A model generated the notes under the pieces. It saw nothing but the letters and a program-made list of their open reading frames with translations, searched no databases and was not told where the DNA came from. Source: a virus. Taken from it: a DNA stretch of 29,654 nucleotides. Both the position numbers and the translations under genes were made by a program. Numbering within the stretch: the first letter of the stretch is position 1; each line of letters begins with the position of its first letter. Shown here one piece after another: positions 13,078-19,920 of this stretch. Where the stretch lies: positions 1 to 29,654 of IMG/VR virus record IMGVR_UViG_3300013103_000040. One strand, given 5' to 3'.

Positions 13078-13482
13078 CTAATTTGTAACCGTATTAACTT
13101 CCTGGATCTTACTCTTAATACGAGCTTCCATAGCAGCCCCAAGATCACCAACGTGCTGCTCAGCTTGTTTAAGCATAGCTGGAGCAATCTTATTAGTTGC
13201 TTGTTTCACAACCTCATCTTGGATAGCCTGAATTTCGTCCTTAGTAAGTACTCCATCTGCAACTCTCTTTTCCATATTTTCACTGGTGTCCAGTAGTACA
13301 GACCGAACAGTGTCATCAAGCACCCCAAGAGTTGTTTCATATGATGCTCGTAACTTTTCATCGTTAATCTTCTGCCCCATCTTTTTCAAGTAGGCAGTCC
13401 CTAGTCCGATAAGGGCAATTACTATGCTCGTTACTGAGCCTATCAGTACTACATACAGTTGTCCTAATTGCTCTGGTCCCAT
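13078..13482 (-). CDS. Holin-like protein (LLH/phage holin 6 type)
   Basis: The 134-residue protein has one N-terminal membrane segment (residues ~10-32, VVLIGSVTSIVIALIGLGTA) followed by a long charged helical domain (YETTLGVLDDTVRS, LTKDEIQAIQDEVV). That shape fits LLH-type phage holins. It is the last gene of the late operon and lies in a block with an M15 peptidase and a lipoprotein, so a role in membrane permeabilisation at lysis is likely. A GGAGGATAGC site precedes the ATG. A structural membrane protein is the alternative. Confidence 0.6.
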   Translation of the reverse strand: MGPEQLGQLYVVLIGSVTSIVIALIGLGTAYLKKMGQKINDEKLRASYETTLGVLDDTVRSVLLDTSENMEKRVADGVLTKDEIQAIQDEVVKQATNKIAPAMLKQAEQHVGDLGAAMEARIKSKIQEVNTVTN

Positions 13483-13499
13483 GCTATCCTCCTGTTAAG

Positions 13500-13679
13500 T
13501 TATTTTAATCGTTCAGCCATGGATACAGCCCACAACCGAGCTTCTCGCTGTTTCTCCTTTATCGCACCACAAGGATTGCGTAAGATACGGAGCATTTCAC
13601 CTTCCGACATCCCAAATGAGCTATCTATATAGCTGTAAAATTCCGCATCTGTCATGTATGCGAGAGTAGCGAAGTTCAT
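13500..13679 (-). CDS. Small helical protein, 59 aa
   Basis: ATG at 13679 overlaps the TGA of the M15 peptidase gene in an ATGA junction. It encodes 59 residues beginning MNFATLAYMTDAEFYSYI and ending with a basic helix (KEKQREARLWAVSMAERLK). Without this gene 13500-13675 would be the only sizeable blank in the late operon, and the coupling overlap is typical of this genome. Function unknown; the position between endolysin and holin suggests a lysis accessory or regulator. Confidence 0.6.
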   Translation of the reverse strand: MNFATLAYMTDAEFYSYIDSSFGMSEGEMLRILRNPCGAIKEKQREARLWAVSMAERLK

Positions 13680-13984
13680 TTGGGGTCATACTCCATGTGA
13701 AATATATCCTTGTCGTAATACTCAACAACATCAAACCCTGGCCCAGCAGCTTCTTTAATATCATGCTTACTAGCCCCATTTCGCTTGAAGTCAACAGCGT
13801 TCTCATCATAGTGTAGTGAGCCAGGGTCATGATTACCTTCACCAATTGAAGTAATAAAGGCATCTCGATTATTACTCCAATAGCATTTATGTACTACTCG
13901 ACCCCAAGCTTTACGCAACGGGTTAGACATCTTTCCCATTACACCTTGCTTAGTCCAGACATGAGTTCCATTATTAATACTCAC
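13676..13984 (-). CDS. M15-type peptidoglycan peptidase (endolysin candidate)
   Basis: The 102-residue protein carries the zinc-site pattern of M15/DD-peptidase-fold phage enzymes: H58-x6-D65 within GSLHYDENAVD, and a later DIFHMEY that supplies H96. That fold cleaves D-Ala-containing peptide cross-links in the cell wall. It is shorter than most M15 endolysins, being essentially only the catalytic core with no wall-binding domain. The start is GTG at 13984, chosen because AAAGGAGG lies seven bases upstream. Neighbours are a lipoprotein, a 59-residue gene and a holin-like gene, which supports a lysis role. Confidence 0.75.
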   Translation of the reverse strand: MSINNGTHVWTKQGVMGKMSNPLRKAWGRVVHKCYWSNNRDAFITSIGEGNHDPGSLHYDENAVDFKRNGASKHDIKEAAGPGFDVVEYYDKDIFHMEYDPK

Positions 13985-14010
13985 TCTTCAACCTCCTTTC
14001 TAATCATAGA

Positions 14011-14397
14011 CTAAAATTTCACATAACTTAGGATGTTGGGCGCAAACTTTTTCACTGCCATGTTCACTGTAGCTTCTAACATACTAATACGTAAACCGAG
14101 GGCATAACCCAGTTCATAATCAGTCAGCTTGTCCCGGCGGCTTGCAATGTCGTCTAGCTCTTTCATAGCTTTGACAGCAGCCACCGGCAATTTGTCAATC
14201 TGTGACTGTAAATCTCCATGAATTACTCCAGAGCGAAACTCCCAGTTTTCCAGGAGCAACAAGGTTGCGGCCTTTGCTTGTTTTATCGTCTCAGTCTGTT
14301 GTTGTTCCAGCTTCATGAATCCCTGTGTTGTGTAGCAGCCGGGCAATATCAGTAGACTTAGAACAACAAACAGCCACACAGTGTATCGTTTATTCAT
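14011..14397 (-). CDS. Phage lipoprotein, 128 aa
   Basis: The protein starts MNKRYTVWLFVVLSLLILPG and has a clear lipobox, LPGC, with the lipidated cysteine at C21. The mature part (~107 residues) is helical and charged (LEQQQTETIKQAKAATLLLL), with no recognised domain. ATG 14397 follows AGAAAGG; a TTG two codons earlier is less likely. It overlaps the previous gene by eight bases. A lipoprotein in a lysis block could be an outer-membrane spanin subunit, though it is longer than most Rz1-like proteins. Superinfection exclusion is an alternative. Confidence 0.65.
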   Translation of the reverse strand: MNKRYTVWLFVVLSLLILPGCYTTQGFMKLEQQQTETIKQAKAATLLLLENWEFRSGVIHGDLQSQIDKLPVAAVKAMKELDDIASRRDKLTDYELGYALGLRISMLEATVNMAVKKFAPNILSYVKF

Positions 14398-14761
14398 TGT
14401 CAACCTTTCTGGTCATTACAACCTCGCTAGGTACGTAGAGTTCCAACCTATTCTCCCGCAGGATAAATGTAATATCATCCCCACCACAGTTGATGTTGAC
14501 AAAGTTATCACCACCGCTGACGTAGCGGCACTGGAGGACAGGAGCAATATAAATGCCGTCGTAGATTTCCAACTCGCCCTGTGGGCAGGGGCCTACGAAA
14601 CTTCCAGAGAACACTACATCAAAGCTCTGGTCGTCCACGACCAGTACATAAGTTTGCCCAGCTACATCATCCCAGATTGGTTGACAGGCTCGATCATCTG
14701 CAGGACATGGCCTTGGAATTAACAATAAAGTCAAGACCAGTAACAATAATAATTTCTTCAT
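14390..14761 (-). CDS. Secreted protein with signal peptide, 123 aa
   Basis: The start at 14761 is fixed by AGGAGGT seven bases upstream; a longer ORF reaching further upstream has no ribosome site there. MKKLLLLLVLTLLLIPRPCP followed by ADD is a signal peptide with probable cleavage after the Ala near residue 23. The mature domain is ~100 residues, beta-rich, with several Cys (C28, and others near ACQP, GPCPQG, QCRY, INCGG) that could form disulphides in the periplasm. No family is recognised. The position among lysis genes suggests an envelope function. Confidence 0.65.
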   Translation of the reverse strand: MKKLLLLLVLTLLLIPRPCPADDRACQPIWDDVAGQTYVLVVDDQSFDVVFSGSFVGPCPQGELEIYDGIYIAPVLQCRYVSGGDNFVNINCGGDDITFILRENRLELYVPSEVVMTRKVDNE

Positions 14762-14771
14762 CTTGCACCTC

Positions 14772-15098
14772 CTATTTATTAGGTTTATCCTCAGCCCGTT
14801 GTGAGCCAGGACTCTTACCACGTACACCTATCACATCAATAAGTAGTTGCATTTTTGCACATAATGTTTTTTCCAGCGCTTTAATACTAGCTCTAGTTGC
14901 ACCACATATAAGTTTATGTTCAGACTGCTTCAATACTAACTCGTCCAACTCTGCTATAGTACTAGCTAGATTAATCATTCGCTCTTGCATTGGTATAAGT
15001 GCAGTATTAATAGCATTCTTAATAGCTTTTATAACTACAATAAAGCCCACAATAAGTGTGACTACTGCACCAAGATCAATAAGAAGTTGTGATGGCAT
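14772..15098 (-). CDS. Membrane-anchored coiled-coil protein, 108 aa (holin/spanin-like)
   Basis: Residues 6-26 (LIDLGAVVTLIVGFIVVIKA) form an N-terminal membrane span. The rest is helical with coiled-coil character (MQERMINLASTIAELDELVL) and two Cys, ending in a polar tail. The start overlaps the stop of the 1352-residue gene (TAATG). N-terminal anchor plus periplasmic or cytoplasmic coiled coil fits a spanin inner-membrane subunit or a holin-type protein; the sequence alone does not decide. It opens the lysis block. Confidence 0.6.
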   Translation of the reverse strand: MPSQLLIDLGAVVTLIVGFIVVIKAIKNAINTALIPMQERMINLASTIAELDELVLKQSEHKLICGATRASIKALEKTLCAKMQLLIDVIGVRGKSPGSQRAEDKPNK

Positions 15099-18000
15099 TA
15101 ATCTCTCCCATGTTTTGTAGTTGGTATGGCAAGGAAATACCGAAGATACGATAGCTGGTCATCACCATAAATATCTGGTATATCATCAGTCTGTAGTCGG
15201 TGAAACTTATTAAATGTAATTGGGACTACAGAATTACTTCCAAGCCAATTTTGCATAAACTGTGTAAATATAAACTCGTCATCATTACTTTCACGTTGTC
15301 CCCAGGTTCTAAGTCCAGCTTGTATTGCAGGATTAAGTGATAAGGTTGCATGATAATCTCGTGTATCTAAGAAAGGAATATGGAAGAAATGATGCTGTAA
15401 TGCCATATCAGCACTGACTGCACCACCATAAGTTAATCCTCCAGCTATTGCCATATCTTTAATAAACTGATGTGCAATTGGAGTACCAAAGAAGTCGGTT
15501 TCTGAATTTAAAGCATCAATGAATAAATTTGCCTTGATCTCCTGCTCACCAGTCTTTAACCAAGTACGTACATCACGCAGCTGTTTTAGTACATCACTCG
15601 CATTACCAGCATTTACCTCATGCTTAATACCATTGTACACACCCTTGAATGTTCTACCAGTTCGTGCAGCCATAACAGCTCTACGTTCCATAATCTTATA
15701 GACAGTAGAACTGAACATAAATAATGCACGTAACTTTGGATTGTTCAGCCACTGTGGATTAAAGCCCTTAGATAGAAAGTTATTGTTTAGAATATAGCTG
15801 TACACACCATATGCTGACTGCTCAGGAGTCATACCACGCTTAGCAGCCATACCTAACGCTGCTGTAACAGATACACCTCTGTCAAATAATTCAGCTGTAT
15901 TAAGAAATACTGAACCAGCATCTTGTACATTGCGTGTAGTTCGTTGTATTCCCTTCCAGGTTGCCTCTGGAATTTCCATACTAGAATCAACAATTAAACC
16001 TCGAAGATTTCGAGAATGTATCATGGACTTGAACATGTCATCTACCAGTTTTGTTTGACCAGCCCGTTTAATGCCAAGCTCTGCAAGTCCTTTTCCTATG
16101 TATGGAATATCTAAGGCTTTACGCATAAGCATCTTAGATGATGCAGCTACAGCAGGAAGTATTTGTTCTGGACTGGTTGCTGCAATCGTAGCAAACACTT
16201 TTAATCCATGCTTAAAGCTAGCGCTTGGACTGAGAAATAGTCGTTTCCATACCTCAAAGTTTGCATAGTGCGCAGCCAGCTTATTGCCCATCCCCCATAC
16301 AACTGGATTAGTACCATTATATAAGGCTTTAAATCCTTCTCGAAGCCCTTCATTGTTTTGTACTAGGTCAGAGTACATAACATCTTTCCAGCCACCCGCC
16401 TCCCAAAAATCAAAATTCTGTATTCGAGCTTCTGAGTCTTTGATATAATAGCGCATAGTTTCAGCTATATCAGGTAACAGTGGCCTAGAGTTTTTATTAG
16501 TCCGTTGATAAAACTTAGCGAACGCATGTGCATCAAGTCGCATATCATCAATACTAGACATACGCTTTAATATATCTGGATGCAGCTTATGCGGAAAGTA
16601 ATCTTTTTCAATTACTGGAATACCACGAGCTTTGTATCTACTTTTGTACGTATCAAGTAACTGGCGCAATCTACTAGCTGCTGCTTTATCATCAGGTGTT
16701 ACCATGGTATTAAGCCATGGGTACTTATCTGTGCCGTCAAGCATTAGTGACACACGAACTGAAGAACTATCCTTAGCAAGTTCCCGCATTATCTCATCAT
16801 GTTGTGTGTAATACTTATTAACACTTGGTTTTAGCTCATCAATGATCTTCTTGTTCTTTGTTAACTCAGCTTGCATAACACCAAGTTCATCTTCAACAGA
16901 TGATACTTTACCTTTAGCAAATCGAGCAAGTAGCTTCTTTGCATCACCCTCAATAGTCCTTGCATTAGCTACACGCCAGTTATACTCAAATTCTTTACTT
17001 GCTAAGTCGAGTAACGGCTTAACAGCTTTATCAATCTTTCGATATTCAGACTTAATACCACCACGCTCTAGTATTGTAAGTAATACTCTTGAAGCGTTAT
17101 CTACATTAGTCATTTCTGCAGCAAAGTTTGATGCTTTTAGTACGGCAGGATTAATCATAAAGCCTTTAGCCTGATTCATTACTGTGTTAAATACCTGCCC
17201 AGGTGACATCTTATTATACATCATATTAGTTACAGCTTTTTTATTGATAAACTTTCTGGCATTCTTTGCAAAGAACTCACCAGCAGTCTCTTCAGAAAAC
17301 TTAATACAACTCTGAATATTTTCAGGTTTCAGTATCATCTGACCTTCTTTTACCATCTTAGCTACTAAGCCAGACTTTAGTAATCCTTCTGCAGCTGCAC
17401 CTAACATACCAGCTTCAGCATCATCAGATGGCATCGCAGTAAAAGCTAGTATTGTTCCAGCACCAATACCAAAGGTCTTGAAGGCAAGTACATTATTTTT
17501 ACGTGCATGATCAGCAATATCCATAGCTGGAATTTGTCGTTTCAGATACATAGGTAAGCCATTCGGATCTCGTACTATACCAGTTGGGGCTGCAGTAGGT
17601 GTCTGCATCTTAAGGAATGGCGGTAAGTTTTCATTTGGACCAAACTGATTTTTCCATACTTTGTTTAGTCCTTGCTCTAACTTTAGTAACTCTTCTGGTG
17701 TCTTAGCTTGATTAGCTTTACTAAGTCGTGAAAGTCTACGAGTTAAGTCTGCAGCTGTTGCGTCCATACTTGTAATTTTAGCAGCATCATGACGAACAAT
17801 TGAAGCACCATATTCAGCCATCTGGTTAGCATACTTAGCAGCATCATCCCAGTATATAAGAGCATTCTGATCAGCTAATGCTTTCATTGCACCCTGTCCT
17901 GGACCACCTGGATCAGTAAATACTTTATCAATAAACTCATCATACCGCAAGTTCATCAACGCCTTAGTACTTTCTTTCGGATCAACTGGACCAGTTGGTA

Positions 18001-19156
18001 TGTAAGACATACTTTGCACAGAAGTCTTAGGAGCAGGTAATGCTTTCATTGGAGTAGAAAGCTGTTTAGGTCCTTGTTCTTTAATTACACCCTTTGCTAA
18101 CTGATACTGGTAGTCAAGTTCAGGATCAATTACTTCTCCATACTGCCAATGTTCAAGCGCTTTCTTCTCAATAACTTCTGTAACGTCAGCAGTTCTCACA
18201 CCAGCCTTAGCTTTCTTTAATCCAGTTGCTCGCTTGAGTATGCCACCAGCATCAAATGACTTAGGTGTACCAGATTGTACTGCTAATTCAGTAAGTGCTT
18301 TACCAGCAAACTTTTCAGCTCCAGCTTTTACAGAACCACCAGCAGTGCCGTATGCAACTGCAAGTCCACCAAGTAATGCTTGTGCCTTGTCAATAAGACT
18401 ATCATTATGAATATTACTACGATACCACTCAGTTCGTTGAATTGCACTGTAAATTGGCTTGGCAACTATCTCTTCTAAAATTCCAACAGCAGCTCCCATA
18501 CCACCAGTTGCTAATGCTCCCGCACCTGTCCATGCTCCAGCCGCAGCACCAGTAGCAAATCCAGCAGCTGCCATTCCAGCTATATCCGTGTCAGTAGCAA
18601 AGATTGGTTCCTTCTTTAACTCTTCTGATTCAATAGCACGAGTTCGTTCATGCCACTGCTGGTATCCCGGTGGTTCTACAAGCTTTCCAGTACCCTTTAA
18701 AATACCAAAAAGATTCAGTGGGTCAGGCGCAGCTTTCTCTCTATAGTATTTATAGCTTTGCCCAAGCTTTGACTTTCCACGCTCGTCTTGACCAGCATAC
18801 ATACCAGTAGCAAGTGCGTCCAACAGTTGACCCGGTGAGTAATCAGTAGCTTTTCCTGATCTAATAATATCAACAAACTGTTTTTCTAGGTTGGTAGCAA
18901 AACCACGCATTGGGTGATCACTGGGCATAGCCTTGTCAACAGCTTGTACACGTAATGCAGTCTTTCTGTACTTTGGCTTCTTTGCTGTAGGTGAGAACTG
19001 TAAGGCAGTATCAGCTACCATCTTATCAATTTTACTTGGGTTGGCTAGTAGCTTATCCCAAGCGGCATATCGTTTATTACTCGCAGCTATCTTGGCATTA
19101 AGTCTAGCCTGTCCACCAGCGAATGCTTGCTGGATTAGTCTATCAGCAATATCCAT
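15098..19156 (-). CDS. Large internal virion / DNA-ejection-type protein, 1352 aa
   Basis: This is by far the longest gene, at the end of the structural operon, as in podoviruses whose big internal proteins are injected with the DNA. The N-terminal ~180 residues are polar and helical. Residues 191-228 are an Ala/Gly-rich hydrophobic stretch (AGMAAAGFATGAAAGAWTGA), and a second lies near 550-580 (FGIGAGTILAFTAMP); both could insert into membrane. The middle is long helices, with a KDYFPHKL segment (about residues 850-860) of a kind seen in large polyvalent phage proteins. The C-terminal third has repeated aromatic/Arg-rich helices (FMFSSTVYKIMERRAVMAAR). No transglycosylase or protease motif was recognised. 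Confidence 0.65.
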   Translation of the reverse strand: MDIADRLIQQAFAGGQARLNAKIAASNKRYAAWDKLLANPSKIDKMVADTALQFSPTAKKPKYRKTALRVQAVDKAMPSDHPMRGFATNLEKQFVDIIRSGKATDYSPGQLLDALATGMYAGQDERGKSKLGQSYKYYREKAAPDPLNLFGILKGTGKLVEPPGYQQWHERTRAIESEELKKEPIFATDTDIAGMAAAGFATGAAAGAWTGAGALATGGMGAAVGILEEIVAKPIYSAIQRTEWYRSNIHNDSLIDKAQALLGGLAVAYGTAGGSVKAGAEKFAGKALTELAVQSGTPKSFDAGGILKRATGLKKAKAGVRTADVTEVIEKKALEHWQYGEVIDPELDYQYQLAKGVIKEQGPKQLSTPMKALPAPKTSVQSMSYIPTGPVDPKESTKALMNLRYDEFIDKVFTDPGGPGQGAMKALADQNALIYWDDAAKYANQMAEYGASIVRHDAAKITSMDATAADLTRRLSRLSKANQAKTPEELLKLEQGLNKVWKNQFGPNENLPPFLKMQTPTAAPTGIVRDPNGLPMYLKRQIPAMDIADHARKNNVLAFKTFGIGAGTILAFTAMPSDDAEAGMLGAAAEGLLKSGLVAKMVKEGQMILKPENIQSCIKFSEETAGEFFAKNARKFINKKAVTNMMYNKMSPGQVFNTVMNQAKGFMINPAVLKASNFAAEMTNVDNASRVLLTILERGGIKSEYRKIDKAVKPLLDLASKEFEYNWRVANARTIEGDAKKLLARFAKGKVSSVEDELGVMQAELTKNKKIIDELKPSVNKYYTQHDEIMRELAKDSSSVRVSLMLDGTDKYPWLNTMVTPDDKAAASRLRQLLDTYKSRYKARGIPVIEKDYFPHKLHPDILKRMSSIDDMRLDAHAFAKFYQRTNKNSRPLLPDIAETMRYYIKDSEARIQNFDFWEAGGWKDVMYSDLVQNNEGLREGFKALYNGTNPVVWGMGNKLAAHYANFEVWKRLFLSPSASFKHGLKVFATIAATSPEQILPAVAASSKMLMRKALDIPYIGKGLAELGIKRAGQTKLVDDMFKSMIHSRNLRGLIVDSSMEIPEATWKGIQRTTRNVQDAGSVFLNTAELFDRGVSVTAALGMAAKRGMTPEQSAYGVYSYILNNNFLSKGFNPQWLNNPKLRALFMFSSTVYKIMERRAVMAARTGRTFKGVYNGIKHEVNAGNASDVLKQLRDVRTWLKTGEQEIKANLFIDALNSETDFFGTPIAHQFIKDMAIAGGLTYGGAVSADMALQHHFFHIPFLDTRDYHATLSLNPAIQAGLRTWGQRESNDDEFIFTQFMQNWLGSNSVVPITFNKFHRLQTDDIPDIYGDDQLSYLRYFLAIPTTKHGRD

Positions 19157-19158
19157 TA

Positions 19159-19698
19159 CTATCTCCCAGGAAGTGCAACTGAATTATTAAGTCCTAACAG
19201 ATCATCTTTTTTCCTTTTTCGAACTATACCTGGTATATTAGATTGTGCAGTAACTGTGTCACCAGGCTGCCATACAGGGGCAGGTTTGTCTCTGCCAGCA
19301 GCAGCTTGCTGTTCTAGCATCTCTGGTAAATAGACACTAGCAAGTGCTTTGTTCTTACTTGTTAAACTGGATTGAAACAGCTCTTCTTCACGTAACGCTG
19401 CACCCTCATCAAACTGCCTACCAAATTCTTTGGTTCTAGCATAGCTTGGACCAGCTGCTGTTACGGCAGCCCGTTCTCTAGAAGCTCCCTGCTCTTTAGT
19501 AGAAGCTAACTGTCCAGCATTTGCAAGCTTTTGCTGCTGAATTTGAGTAGCCATTCTTAAATTAATACGAGCTAATTCATCTGCTGACTGCTCCTCGTAA
19601 GTACCTTTCATTTCACGCTCATTCTTTCTACGCGCTTTCAGTAATCTTGCTGCACGTTCTGGACTATTATACTTAATCTGTGCCCAACTTTGTCCCAT
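19159..19698 (-). CDS. Small helical virion protein, 179 aa (ejection-complex candidate)
   Basis: Almost entirely charged helix up to about residue 140 (LLKARRKNEREMKGTYEEQS, ARINLRMATQIQQQKLANAG), with no membrane segment, followed by a Pro-rich tail (KPAPVWQPGDTV) and a basic end. Two bases separate it from the 1352-residue gene, and the pair resembles the small-plus-large internal protein arrangement of podoviruses. It starts after a GGGGGGAG site, just downstream of GC-rich element B, so its 5' untranslated region may contain that element's hairpin. Confidence 0.55.
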   Translation of the reverse strand: MGQSWAQIKYNSPERAARLLKARRKNEREMKGTYEEQSADELARINLRMATQIQQQKLANAGQLASTKEQGASRERAAVTAAGPSYARTKEFGRQFDEGAALREEELFQSSLTSKNKALASVYLPEMLEQQAAAGRDKPAPVWQPGDTVTAQSNIPGIVRKRKKDDLLGLNNSVALPGR

Positions 19699-19713
19699 AA
19701 CTTACTCCCCCCT

Positions 19714-19876
19714 ATTAATCTCAGTTGCGGTGCCAAAGCACCGCTGGTCCACGGCACACAAAGTACCCAATAATATTCACACTCCCGGAGTGCCAACTCA
19801 CCCGGAAGTCACTTGTAAATAATAACATTACCGGCACGCCCGAACTCCACGGATTTGTGCAGTTCCCGGCACGCCC
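19714..19876 (+). repeat. GC-rich hairpin element, copy B
   Basis: This copy fills most of the 222-base gap between two late genes. On the + strand it has ATTAAT (19714-19719), TCAGTT, hairpin GCGGTGC-CAAA-GCACCGC (19727-19744), TGGTCCACGGCAC, a small CACTC-CCG-GAGTG hairpin, CACTTGTAA, ACCGGCAC and GAACT...AGTTCCCGGCACG. The order and spacing match copy A; the distance from CACTT to ACCGGC is 15 bases in both. The late genes are transcribed in the opposite direction. No ORF is supported here. Confidence 0.75.
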
Positions 19877-19902
19877 CACACTAGCGGTATTTAAAGAACA
19901 TT

Positions 19903-19917
19903 GGTCAAATTGTGACC
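19903..19917. promoter_or_regulatory. Palindromic site 3
   Basis: GGTCAAATTGTGACC lies three bases beyond the stop codon of the 803-residue gene (TAG-TTC-site on the - strand, exactly as at site 2 on the + strand). Its arms are five perfect bases, with partial pairing inside. It is followed by element B and then by the 179-residue gene. Confidence 0.6.
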
Positions 19918-19920
19918 GAA

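Noticed and set aside
12931-13296. Open frame on the + strand crossing the convergent terminator
   Set aside because: It runs through the terminator hairpin and opposite the holin-like gene; low-complexity composition.
14390-14827. Longer start for the signal-peptide protein
   Set aside because: AGGAGGT fits only the start at 14761, which also places the signal peptide at the N-terminus.
19727-19744. Hairpin of element B as an intrinsic terminator for late genes
   Set aside because: No T-run follows on the - strand; the ribosome site of the next gene comes directly after.
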